DNA from: CAUJGQ01 sp042408665
GTDB lineage: Bacteria > Chloroflexota > Dehalococcoidia > CAUJGQ01
Direction of reading: 5' to 3'
Length of the DNA: 29,075 bases
Assembly: GCA_042408665.1 (NCBI GenBank)
Contig: JBHOQW010000272.1
Location: 1 to 29,075, forward strand
The notes under the pieces are model-generated. The model was not told the DNA's origin and made no database searches. It worked only from the letters and a program-made list of their open reading frames with translations. Both the position numbers and the translations under genes were made by a program. Positions 1 through 7,146 of the stretch are shown one piece after another. Every line of letters starts with the position of its first letter. Position 1 is the first letter of the stretch.

Positions 1-12
1 GGAGGATGCGCC

Positions 13-258
13 ATGACTCGCCACCACCCGCGCGCCAGCGACTGGACGCACTACACGCCGATTCCCGTGGGCCGCCAGCTTACCGAGCGCCGCCGATGGG
101 AGACCGCGCTTCAGGCAGAAGCCGCCGACCTCGCCCGACTCGCGTGTGATGCCTGTGGTCACCGTGGCCTGGCGTTGCTCGCCCGCTTCGACCGCCGCAC
201 GGGCGCCTATGCGCCGCTTGCCTATTGCGTGGGTTGCGGATGGGCGATCGCATTCTAA
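13..258 (+). CDS. Small zinc-ribbon-like protein of the integrated element
   Basis: An 81-residue protein with a good ribosome binding site (GGAGG at 1-5, seven bases before the ATG). It has two CxxC pairs, CDAC near residue 45 and CVGC near residue 72, about 27 residues apart, which is the layout of a small zinc ribbon. The N-terminal half is basic and rich in Arg and His. I do not recognise the family. It lies just before the integrase on the same strand, so it is probably cargo or an accessory factor of the integrated element, such as a small DNA-binding protein; that role is only inferred from position. Confidence 0.6.
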   Translation: MTRHHPRASDWTHYTPIPVGRQLTERRRWETALQAEAADLARLACDACGHRGLALLARFDRRTGAYAPLAYCVGCGWAIAF

Positions 259-272
259 GCTGGCGCCCGCCC

Positions 273-291
273 GCCCCGGCTCTGCCGGGGC
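273..291. repeat. 19-bp GC-rich palindrome, left copy
   Basis: GCCCCGGCTCTGCCGGGGC can fold into a hairpin (GCCCCGGC and GCCGGGGC arms around a 3-base centre). The exact reverse complement occurs at 1782-1800, so inverted copies lie on both sides of the integrase gene. The stretch 259-428 between the two genes holds nothing else I can name beyond further GC-rich runs. Confidence 0.6.
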
Positions 292-428
292 CCGGAGCCC
301 GTGCCGCGCCGCCCGTCCCCCCGGCTTGCCGGAGCCCCCACGTCCTCGTTTATCAAAATGGGTGACGCCGCGCAGCCCATCGGCGTGCAGGAGCACGCGC
401 GGCGTCATTCCTGTGAGGCTGTGACGAC

Positions 429-1716
429 ATGAGCCCAGCACCCCGCGACCGCCGCGACAACCCCACCCGTCCGGGGCCCCGGCAGGCCGGGGGGCCGGGG
501 GACCCGCCTGCCGGGGCCCCGGTGAGCCGGGGGGCGGGGCGGCGGCGCGGCTGGGGGGAAGGGACCGTCCGCCAGCGCGCCGATGGCCGGTGGGAAGCCC
601 GGCTGCGCCTGCCCGGCGGCCGCCGGAAGTCGGTGTTCGGCAAAACCCAGCGCGAGGTCCTGGCCAAACTCCACACCCTGCGCCAGGACCTCGCCCGGGG
701 ACGGCTGCCCGCCGACGAGCGCCTCACCGTCGCGCAGTATCTCGCCGCCTGGGCCGACGCGGTGGCGGCCAGCGTGCGGCCCAGCACGGCCGTCGCCTAC
801 CGCCTGTGTGTGCGCCGGCTCCTGCCGCTCATCGGCCACCTCCGCCTGACCGCGCTCACCCCCACCGATCTGTCCCACGCCTACCGCCACTTGCTCCAGC
901 GCGGCTTGTCAGCCCGAAGTGTGCAGCAGACGGCCACCGTTCTGCACACCGCCCTGGCCGAGGCCGAACGGCAGGGGCTCCTGGCGCGCAACGTCGCCGC
1001 CCTGGCCCGCGCCCCCCGGCCGGACCCCCCCCGAGCGGCGCATCCTCGCGCCCGCGGAGCTGGCGCGGCTCTTCGCGGACAGCGCCGCCCACGGCGACCC
1101 GCTGCACCCCTTGTGGGTGCTCCTGGGCACCACCGGCTGCCGGGTGGGGGAGGCGCTCGGCGCCACGTGGGACCGGATCGATCTGGACGCCGGCACCTGG
1201 CGCATCGACCGCGCCCTGCAGCGCCAGCGCGGCGCGGGGCTCGTGCTCGTCCCGCCCAAGTCGGCCGCCAGCCGGCGGCTGGTCCACCTCCCCCAGATCG
1301 CCGTCCAGGCCCTGCGCACACGTCAGACCCGCCAGCGCATGGAGCGGCTGGCGGCCGGCCCGGCCTGGCAGACGCCGTTTCCCGGGCACGACCTCGTGTT
1401 CACCCGGCCGGACGGCCGTCCCCTCGACCCGGCGCACGTCAACCACCGCCTGCACGCGGCGCTGCGCCGGGCGGGCCTGCCGGACGCGCGGGTGCACGAC
1501 TTGCGTCACAGCGTGGCCAGCGCCCTGTTGGCCCACGGCGTGCACCCCAAACTGGTGCAGTCGCTCCTGGGCCACAGCACCCCGCTGCTCACCCTGGCCA
1601 CGTACTCCCACGTCACCCCCGACCTGCACGCCGCCACCACCGCCCACCTCGACGCCCTCTTCGCCGTCGGCGCCGGCGCTGACCCCGCCGACCGTCGCCG
1701 GGTCGAGCCCCGGTAG
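429..1716 (+). pseudogene. int: Tyrosine recombinase (phage-type integrase), frameshifted
   Basis: Site-specific tyrosine recombinase that would move the element in and out of the selC tRNA gene. The first part (429 to about 1030) carries an N-terminal DNA-binding region (GEGTVRQRADGRWEARL) and the SAM-like core-binding domain. The rest, one frame over (about 1033-1716), carries the catalytic domain with Arg in TGCRVGEAL, Lys in VPPKSAASRR, HDLRHSVAS, the GHS box and the Tyr nucleophile in ATYSHV. The join falls in a run of eight C at 1025-1032; seven C would restore one reading frame of about 428 codons. It is therefore either an inactivated gene or a sequencing error. The first 30 codons are encoded by GC palindromes and are proline-rich, so a GTG at 522 is an alternative start. 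Confidence 0.85.
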
Positions 1717-1781
1717 GCCATGACCCCGGCCCCGCCCTGACCCAGGGTGCCAGGTGCCGAGCGCGCGGGCCCCAGCGCCCC

Positions 1782-1800
1782 GCCCCGGCAGAGCCGGGGC
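1782..1800. repeat. 19-bp GC-rich palindrome, right copy
   Basis: GCCCCGGCAGAGCCGGGGC is the exact reverse complement of the copy at 273-291. It lies 65 bases after the integrase stop. Related but imperfect GC palindromes follow up to about 1860. The two copies bracket the integrase gene. Confidence 0.6.
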
Positions 1801-1882
1801 GTGCCTCCGGCCGGGGGGTTCCGGCTGCAGCCGGGGGGGCGGGCTGCCGGGGCGGGGCGCGGAGAGGAGGAACGAGCAGGGG

Positions 1883-1912
1883 AAATGGGGGTCAAAATGG
1901 GGGTCAAGATGG
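1883..1912 (+). repeat. 12-bp tandem direct repeat, about 2.5 copies
   Basis: The unit AAATGGGGGTCA occurs twice in a row, followed by a partial, slightly altered third copy. It stands between the integrase and the selC gene, where the arm-type integrase or excisionase sites of an att region would be expected. That role is inferred from position only. The rest of 1717-1999 has no gene that I can support. Confidence 0.5.
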
Positions 1913-1999
1913 CCCAGGTGCGGCCGCGCGGCCCCCGGCGCGACCGCTGGCACGCCGGGGCAGGCCATCCACGAGGGAGAAATCAGGCGAAAATGCGCG

Positions 2000-2058
2000 A
2001 AAAACCGATGCCGCCGGGAGCGATGCGGTCGTTCTGCGTTCTCCCGGCGGCACATCGG
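2000..2058 (-). terminator. Intrinsic terminator downstream of selC
   Basis: On the minus strand, shortly after the tRNA 3' end, a long stem (2041-2058 pairing with 2005-2020, with a 2-base bulge and a 20-base loop) is followed by five T (2000-2004). This is a classical Rho-independent terminator for the tRNA transcript. It lies on the element side of the tRNA. Confidence 0.8.
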
Positions 2059-2066
2059 GTGAGAAT

Positions 2067-2164
2067 TGGCGGGAGCGCATGGGAGTCGAACCCACCCTGG
2101 ACGGCGCGGGCCGCCCAGCAACGGTTTTGAAGACCGCGGGGACCACCGGGCCCCCTCCGCTCCC
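2067..2164 (-). tRNA. selC: tRNA-Sec (anticodon TCA)
   Basis: Selenocysteine tRNA, which reads UGA at programmed sites. The 98-base gene has an encoded CCA end (2067-2069) and a discriminator G. The anticodon loop CTTCAAA places TCA at 2128-2130. The extended D stem with a 4-base loop (CGGT), a long variable arm with an 8-bp stem, and the T loop TTCGACT match bacterial tRNA-Sec. The acceptor stem has seven clean pairs; the eighth position, usually paired in bacterial tRNA-Sec, is G opposite G. selC is a known integration target for mobile elements, and an integrase gene abuts its 3' end here. SelA, SelB and SelD are not in the window. Confidence 0.93.
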
Positions 2165-2170
2165 ATCTGC

Positions 2171-2199
2171 AGGGTACGCATCGGCGTTCCGCCGCACAA
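2171..2199 (-). promoter_or_regulatory. Candidate selC promoter
   Basis: Minus strand TTGTGC (2199-2194), 17-base spacer, TACCCT (2176-2171), with the tRNA 5' end seven bases further on. The match to sigma70 is moderate, but the spacing is right for transcription starting at or near the mature tRNA end. Confidence 0.4.
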
Positions 2200-2205
2200 G
2201 CACTC

Positions 2206-3150
2206 CTACTCGAAGCGTCGCTCCGGGAAGGCGTTGGTCAGGTAATGATCGGCGCGGATGGCGGCGGTGACGCCATCCCCCACGGCGGTCGCTACCTGCC
2301 GCGCGGAATCGACGCGCACATCGCCGGCGGCAAACAGCCCGGGCACCGATGTCTCCATCCACAGGTTGACCGGCACGTGCCCGCCGGCATCCAGCGCCAC
2401 CAGCCCCCCCAGCCAGTCGGTGTTCGGGTGCTGGCCGATGAAGATGAACACCGCCGCCACCGGCATCACCCACTGCGCGCCCGTACGCACGTTGCGCAGA
2501 TGCACCCGCTCGACCGCCTCTCCGCCCTCAATGCGCTCCACCACCGTGTTCCAGATAAAGTCGATCTTCGGGTTGGCAAACGCCCGCTCCTGCAACACCC
2601 GACTGGCGCGCAGCGTATCGCGCCGGTGGATGACGTGCACCTTCCGCGCGTAGCGGGCGATGAACAGCGCCTCATCCATGGCGGCGTCGCCGCCGCCGAC
2701 CACCGCTACCTCCGCATCGCGGAAGAAGGCGGCGTCGCACGTGCCGCAGTAGGAGACGCCCCGGCCCGTCAGCTGTTCCTCCCCCGGCACACCCAGCCGG
2801 TTCGGGTCCGCCCCGGCGGTGATGATCACCGCTCGCGCCCACAGCTCGTCATCCGGGGTGCGCAGCCGGAACCACCGGTCCACCTTCTCAATGGCCGTCA
2901 CCTCGGTGTAGGCCGTCTCCAGGCCGTACTTTTCCGCCTGCCGGTGCATCGCCAGGCCGAGGTCAAAGCCGTTGATGCCATCCGGAAACCCCGGATAGTT
3001 CTCCACGATGCTCGTGAGCGCGATCTGGCCCCCGATCACCTTGCGCTCCAGCAGCACGGTGCGCCGCATGGCACGCGCGGCGTACAGACCGGCAGCGAGG
3101 CCGGCCGGCCCACCGCCCACGATCACCACCTCGTACTCCTGCCGCTCCAC
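2206..3150 (-). CDS. trxB: Thioredoxin reductase
   Basis: Flavoprotein (314 residues) that transfers electrons from NADPH through FAD and a redox disulfide to thioredoxin in the cytoplasm. It has the N-terminal FAD site GGGPAGLAAG (12-21), the active-site pair CGTC (C135, C138) in YCGTCDAAFF, the second nucleotide fold VVGGGDAAMDEA and the C-terminal FAD motif LFAAGDVR. The active site is CGTC rather than the common CATC. The start is GTG at 3150 with a GGGAGTG Shine-Dalgarno sequence. It lies 93 bases downstream of trxA on the same strand, so the two are probably cotranscribed and controlled by the CsoR-type operator upstream of trxA. Confidence 0.95.
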   Translation of the reverse strand: MERQEYEVVIVGGGPAGLAAGLYAARAMRRTVLLERKVIGGQIALTSIVENYPGFPDGINGFDLGLAMHRQAEKYGLETAYTEVTAIEKVDRWFRLRTPDDELWARAVIITAGADPNRLGVPGEEQLTGRGVSYCGTCDAAFFRDAEVAVVGGGDAAMDEALFIARYARKVHVIHRRDTLRASRVLQERAFANPKIDFIWNTVVERIEGGEAVERVHLRNVRTGAQWVMPVAAVFIFIGQHPNTDWLGGLVALDAGGHVPVNLWMETSVPGLFAAGDVRVDSARQVATAVGDGVTAAIRADHYLTNAFPERRFE

Positions 3151-3243
3151 CGCCCACTCCCGAACGAACGGCCGGGGCGGCGCACGGGCACACCAACCCC
3201 GCCATCCCCGGCCTCACCCACGGCCCCGCGTCCGCCCGCGCGG

Positions 3244-3570
3244 CTAGGCAAGCACCTCGTCCAGCCGCTTCTTCAGGTCGTTCTTCGGTCGGAAGCCGAT
3301 GATCTGCCCCACGGGCTCCCCGTTCTTGAACACCAGCAGCGTGGGAATGCTGCGGATCCCGTACCGCGTGGCTACGGCGGGGTTCTCATCGGTGTTCAAT
3401 TTGTAGAAATCCACCCGCCCCGCGTACTCACCGGCCAGCTCCTCCACGATCGGCGCCACCATCCGGCACGGGCCACACCACGGCGCCCAGAAATCGACCA
3501 GCACCGGCCGCTGCGCCTTAATCACCGCCTCTTCAAACGTCTGATCCGTTACCGGCTCCACCTTGGCCAT
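3244..3570 (-). CDS. trxA: Thioredoxin
   Basis: A 108-residue, normal-length thioredoxin that reduces protein disulfides. The active site WCGPC (C32, C35) follows FWAPW, and the cis-Pro is in SIPTLLVF. There is no signal peptide, so it is cytoplasmic. It pairs with the reductase encoded just downstream. It is divergent from a CsoR-family regulator gene, and the shared upstream region contains a TTGACA box (3670-3665, minus strand) next to a perfect CsoR-type palindrome. Repression and release by that regulator are therefore likely, which would link disulfide repair to copper or reactive sulfur stress. Confidence 0.96.
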   Translation of the reverse strand: MAKVEPVTDQTFEEAVIKAQRPVLVDFWAPWCGPCRMVAPIVEELAGEYAGRVDFYKLNTDENPAVATRYGIRSIPTLLVFKNGEPVGQIIGFRPKNDLKKRLDEVLA

Positions 3571-3612
3571 CGTGCTCCTGCTCCTTCTCGCGGAGGGCCT
3601 CCTCGCCCGTCA

Positions 3613-3642
3613 TTGACGGCTACCCTCCACCTCTCGTACCAT
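3613..3642 (+). promoter_or_regulatory. Candidate csoR promoter
   Basis: TTGACG (3613-3618), 18-base spacer, TACCAT (3637-3642). Transcription would start at about 3649, exactly where the operator palindrome begins, which fits autoregulation. Confidence 0.5.
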
Positions 3643-3647
3643 CCTTT

Positions 3648-3666
3648 CATACCCCTAGGGGGTATG
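3648..3666. promoter_or_regulatory. CsoR-family operator between trxA and csoR
   Basis: CATACCCC-TAG-GGGGTATG is a perfect 8-bp inverted repeat with a 3-base centre. It matches the known ATACCC...GGGTAT type of operator bound by CsoR/CstR-family repressors. It overlaps the predicted start of csoR transcription and sits against the TTGACA box facing trxA, so one site could control both directions. Confidence 0.85.
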
Positions 3667-3697
3667 TCAAGGCCCGGCGGGCGGAGTGGAGACGACG

Positions 3698-3988
3698 ATG
3701 GACGAACCGCACGCGACGGAGATGCTAGCGCGGCTGCGGCGGGTAGAGGGCCAGGTGCGCGGGCTCCAGCGCATGATCGCCCAAGGGCGGGAGTGCGAGG
3801 ACGTACTGACGCAACTGATGGCGGTGCGCTCCGGCCTGGAGCAAGTCTCGCTCCTGCTGCTGGACGCGCACGTGCAACGCTGCCTGCTCAAGGACCACCC
3901 CCTGCCCGAGGAAACGCTCCGCGCCCTGCTGCAAACGCTGCGGATGTGGGTCCGCTTCGGCGCACCGGCAGCCCAGTTGCCGGACTAG
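3698..3988 (+). CDS. csoR: CsoR/FrmR-family metal- or sulfur-responsive repressor
   Basis: All-helical DUF156-type repressor, 96 residues from the ATG at 3698, which has GGAG six bases before it; a GTG at 3686 is also in frame. The ligand positions C33, H58 and C62 (spacing C-x24-H-x3-C) match the Cu(I)-binding Cys-His-Cys triad of CsoR. The persulfide sensor CstR keeps the two Cys but not the His. It is divergent from trxA-trxB with a CsoR-type operator between them. No copper exporter or chaperone gene is nearby, so the signal could be copper or persulfide, with copper favoured by the residues. Its stop overlaps the stop of plsX in a shared CTAG. Confidence 0.88.
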   Translation: MDEPHATEMLARLRRVEGQVRGLQRMIAQGRECEDVLTQLMAVRSGLEQVSLLLLDAHVQRCLLKDHPLPEETLRALLQTLRMWVRFGAPAAQLPD

Positions 3989-5016
3989 GGCGGCCCCGGC
4001 CCGGCGCCCGCCGGCGCGCCGGCCAGCGCCGCCTGGATGGCCGCCACCAGCCCGCCCGCCGCCGCGTCCCGCGCCGCGCGCACCGCACCCACGATGGCGC
4101 GTGCATCGCTGCGCCCGTGCGCCACAACCACCACCCCCTGCACCCCAAGGAGGGGCGCGCCGCCGTACTCACGGTAGTCGAGCCGCCCACGCAATGCCCG
4201 AAAGGCCGGGCGCAACACCGCCGCCGCCAGGCGATAGTGCAGGCGGCTGGTGAGCGCCGCGCGCAGCTCCTCCAAAATGTACTCCGCTATCCCCTCCGCG
4301 ACCTTGATCACCACGTTGCCGGTGAAGCCGTCGGTCACCACCACGTCTACCAGCCCGCGCGGGATATCTTTGCCCTCCACGTTGCCGGCAAACTGCACGT
4401 CCGGCTGCGCGCGCAGAACGGCGTGCGCTTCCTGCACCAGCGCGTTTCCCTTCGTCGCCTCTTCGCCGATGGACAGCAGCCCCACCCGCGGGCCGGCCAC
4501 GCCCAACACCCGCTCCGCATACGCCTGCCCCATGCGCGCGAACTGCACCAGGTAGGGCGGCTTGACGTCGGCGTTGGCGCCCACATCCAGCAGCAACACC
4601 CGCCGACCGCCGCGCGCCGGAAACACCGTGCCCAGCGCCGGCCGCTCGATACCGCGGATACGGCCCAGCACCAGGACGGCGGCGGCCATCACCGCACCGG
4701 TGTTGCCGGCCGAAACAAACGCCGCCGCCTGTCCCTCACGCACCGCGCGCAGGCCGACGAGGATCGAGGCCTCCCGGCGGCGACGCACCGCCTCTGCGCC
4801 GTGCTCCTCCATGCCGATCACGTCCGCCGCCGGCAGCACGCTCACCTCCGCCGGTACCGGCCCCTGCGCGGCCAGCAACGGCTGGATCGCCTCCGGCCGC
4901 CCCACCAGCACCACCTCGACGCCAAGCGTGCGCGCCGCCAGCACGCCGCCGCGCACGATCTCTCCCGGCGCGTAGTCCCCACCCATGGCGTCGAGCACGA
5001 TGCGCATGGCGCTCAC
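3985..5016 (-). CDS. plsX: Phosphate acyltransferase PlsX
   Basis: Converts acyl-ACP and phosphate to acyl-phosphate, the first step of phospholipid synthesis by the PlsX/PlsY route. The 343 residues begin with the typical RIVLDAMGGDYAP and contain ASILVGLRAVREGQAAAFVSAGNTGAVMAAA, LLDVGANADVKP and TDGFTGNVVIKVAEG, all hallmarks of the family. The GTG start at 5016 overlaps the stop of the upstream methyltransferase gene (GTGA), which suggests translational coupling; an ATG at 5007 is the alternative. The C-terminal tail is rich in Ala, Gly and Pro. The usual neighbours rpmF and fabH are absent here. Confidence 0.95.
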   Translation of the reverse strand: MSAMRIVLDAMGGDYAPGEIVRGGVLAARTLGVEVVLVGRPEAIQPLLAAQGPVPAEVSVLPAADVIGMEEHGAEAVRRRREASILVGLRAVREGQAAAFVSAGNTGAVMAAAVLVLGRIRGIERPALGTVFPARGGRRVLLLDVGANADVKPPYLVQFARMGQAYAERVLGVAGPRVGLLSIGEEATKGNALVQEAHAVLRAQPDVQFAGNVEGKDIPRGLVDVVVTDGFTGNVVIKVAEGIAEYILEELRAALTSRLHYRLAAAVLRPAFRALRGRLDYREYGGAPLLGVQGVVVVAHGRSDARAIVGAVRAARDAAAGGLVAAIQAALAGAPAGAGPGPP

Positions 5017-5849
5017 CCCACCGCCACCGCCCCGCCCTCTCCGTGCCCAGGGCCGATCACGGCGATCATCCGCTCGCAGCCGCCCTGGAACGGCCCCAGC
5101 TCGTAATCCCCGTAGCGCTCGATCAGGCGCAGCCCGGCCGCCTCCACCAGCAGCGTCAGCTCCGCCGGAAAGATGAACCGCAGGCGATGGGTGACCTGTC
5201 GCCGGCGCACGGCGCCGTCCGGCCCCGTGTGATCCAGGAGGTGGGTGACCGTGCGCTCCTGGGCGGCGGCATCCACGCTAAAGGTCACAAAGTACTGCAG
5301 CAGCCCGCCCTCCGGTGCCGGCCCGCTCCACACCAGCTCTAGCGGCCGCACCCCCGCCTGCCAGTCAGCCCAGCTCCCGCCGGGTGCCGGCAGGTCGATC
5401 ACCAGGCGACCGTCCGCGGCCAGGTGTTCGCCCGCCAGGCGCAGGGCGCGCAGGTGGCGCTCGCTGCTGCCCAAATGCAGGAAGCTGTCGGCCGCCGAGA
5501 AGATGAGACCGAATCGCTCCGCGAAGCGATAAGCGCAGACATCGGCCTGATGCAGCTCGACCGTCACCCCCGCCGCCTCGGCGCGGGCGCGCGCCACGGC
5601 CAGCATACTGGGCGACACGTCGATGCCCACCACGCGGAACCCCAGGCGCGCCAGCGCCACCGCCACCCGGCCGGTGCCCACGCCCAGCTCCAGCACCGGC
5701 GCCGCCAATCGCCGCGCGAAGGCGGCGTACAGGGCGATGTCGGCCGTCTCCGCCGGCGCGATGAGATCGTAATAGGGGGCAAGCGCGGCGTAGGGGTCGT
5801 CCACGGCGGTCACCGGCTGCGCGCCGCACGCACGGCGCACTCGCATCAT
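5013..5849 (-). CDS. Class I SAM-dependent methyltransferase
   Basis: Soluble methyltransferase with the SAM-binding motif I VLELGVGTGRVAVALARLGFRVVGIDVS, motif II-like acidic end, and a post-I region (LHQADVCAYRFAERFGLIFSAADSFLHL). The N-terminal segment DDPYAALAPYYDLIAP is typical of small-molecule methyltransferases of this fold. The substrate is unknown. The start is uncertain: ATG at 5849 or 5846, or GTG at 5813; none has a clear Shine-Dalgarno sequence. It overlaps plsX by four bases, so it is the first gene of a two-gene unit. Codons upstream of 5849 do not look coding. Confidence 0.8.
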   Translation of the reverse strand: MMRVRRACGAQPVTAVDDPYAALAPYYDLIAPAETADIALYAAFARRLAAPVLELGVGTGRVAVALARLGFRVVGIDVSPSMLAVARARAEAAGVTVELHQADVCAYRFAERFGLIFSAADSFLHLGSSERHLRALRLAGEHLAADGRLVIDLPAPGGSWADWQAGVRPLELVWSGPAPEGGLLQYFVTFSVDAAAQERTVTHLLDHTGPDGAVRRRQVTHRLRFIFPAELTLLVEAAGLRLIERYGDYELGPFQGGCERMIAVIGPGHGEGGAVAVG

Positions 5850-5910
5850 CCGGCGACACCGCGTGCGGGTCAACGCCGGCAGGGGAGCCGACCGGCCAGG
5901 GGCAGCCGGA

Positions 5911-6978
5911 CTACCGGACGGGGCGACGTTCCTCAGCCTGACCGCCGATGGCGGCGGCACGCGGGTCCGGCTTGTCCAGGGCCGCGTGGCCGGTACGCCG
6001 CAGGGCGGTGATCGATTCGCCGCCCGCCTCCAGACGGAAGGTGAACTCCCGTGTGCCCATGAACACCCGGGCACCGTCCTTCAGGCGCTGCCCCAGCACC
6101 AGCGGCAGACCGTCCACCAGCACCTTGCCGCCGTCCGGCACGCTCTCGATGCGAACCCCACCGTCGGCCGTCGGCACCAGCCGCGCCCACACGGCGGGCA
6201 GACCGAAGTCAACATCGGCGTCGGGACCGCCCACGGTGAGCCAGCGCTTGGGCCGACGCTCGCCCTGCAGGGCGCGCAGGCGCACCGGTGCCAGCCATGC
6301 CGAGGACTCCAGCCGCGCCGACTCAGGAAAGCGCGGCACGGGGCCGCGGGCCAGCCACGGCTCCAGGCGCTCCGCCAGACGCCGCCGCCCCAGGTAGAGG
6401 CTCACACCCGCGCCCGCGACCAGCGCCGCGGCGGCAAGCGGCACCAGCGGGAGCCCGCCGGTGCGGCGTTCGGCCACGGGCGACGGCGCCGGCGCCCCGA
6501 TCGGGGCGACCGTGGCGGGGGTGACCGGCACCAGGGTGATGGTCACCTCAAAGCGGCCGGAGTTGTCGAAGTACTGGCCAGGGCAATCGTTGTACAGGAG
6601 CTGAATATAGCCGGGGCCGCGCACCTCGCCGGATGGGGCCAGCACCACCACCGGCCCGGAGCCGGCCCGCGCCAGCACGGCGCCAAGGGGGGCGTCCGGC
6701 ACGGCCAACGTGCAAGTGCTGGCACCGGATCCCATCGGGCCCTGCTGGACGCCAGGCGCCCAGCCGGCCACACCGGCGACCACCAGGCGGGCAGCCTCGC
6801 CGCGGCTGAGGCCAATGCCCGTGTCCGTCCAGCCCTCGTGGTTGGCCTCCACTGTCACCGTCCTGGAAACGGGCGGCTGTGCCGCTGCCCACCGGTCCGA
6901 CGCGAAAGCCGCACCGAACGCGACCGCGCCGGCGATCGCCAGACTCACGATCCGATGGGCAAGACGCTCGCGGCTCAT
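5911..6978 (-). CDS. Membrane protein with PA-IL-like lectin domain and FHA-like domain
   Basis: A 355-residue protein. Start is ATG at 6978 with AAGGTG just upstream. It begins with a signal peptide or anchor (about 10-33), followed by a galactose-binding lectin PA-IL (LecA)-like domain (about 38-165): EGWTDTGIGL early on and YNDCPGQYFDNSG late, the latter aligning with YNDVPGTYGNNSG, the calcium and sugar loop of LecA. The first Asp and last Asn of that loop are kept, while others are changed. A Pro-rich linker, a membrane segment (about 190-210) and a C-terminal FHA-like domain (about 235-330; KRWLTVGGPDADVDF, GTREFTFRLE) follow. FHA domains bind phosphothreonine peptides. The layout suggests an outside sugar or ligand sensor coupled to an inside phosphopeptide reader; the function is not known. 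Confidence 0.7.
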   Translation of the reverse strand: MSRERLAHRIVSLAIAGAVAFGAAFASDRWAAAQPPVSRTVTVEANHEGWTDTGIGLSRGEAARLVVAGVAGWAPGVQQGPMGSGASTCTLAVPDAPLGAVLARAGSGPVVVLAPSGEVRGPGYIQLLYNDCPGQYFDNSGRFEVTITLVPVTPATVAPIGAPAPSPVAERRTGGLPLVPLAAAALVAGAGVSLYLGRRRLAERLEPWLARGPVPRFPESARLESSAWLAPVRLRALQGERRPKRWLTVGGPDADVDFGLPAVWARLVPTADGGVRIESVPDGGKVLVDGLPLVLGQRLKDGARVFMGTREFTFRLEAGGESITALRRTGHAALDKPDPRAAAIGGQAEERRPVR

Positions 6979-7075
6979 ATCACCTTGGTTATCGGCGCCA
7001 AGGAAGACGGACCTTAGGCTCACGCGGGCCAATTTCCGTGGAAGGGTATGCAAACCAAGGCGCTTGCCCGCGGGC

Positions 7076-7105
7076 ATGACACCTTCTTCCGGCCGATGCT
7101 ACACT
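7076..7105 (+). promoter_or_regulatory. Candidate ctpA promoter
   Basis: ATGACA (7076-7081), 18-base spacer, and TACACT (7100-7105) preceded by TGC, an extended -10 element. It lies 41 bases before the ctpA ATG, in the divergent gap next to the lectin/FHA gene. Confidence 0.5.
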
Positions 7106-7146
7106 CGATGGGCGGATAGGCCCTGACAGCCGTCGGAGCAGAGACG

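Noticed and set aside
1747..2130. A small plus-strand gene between integrase and selC
   Set aside because: The frame runs through the terminator and the tRNA, and has low-complexity composition with repeats.
856..2199. A 447-codon minus-strand open frame over the integrase and selC
   Set aside because: It covers the tRNA gene and the conserved integrase motifs on the other strand, and its composition is that of a shadow.
2245..5106. A 953-codon open frame on the plus strand opposite trxB, trxA and plsX
   Set aside because: It is the antisense shadow of well-supported genes in GC-rich DNA; the composition is Arg/Pro/His-rich and no domain is visible.
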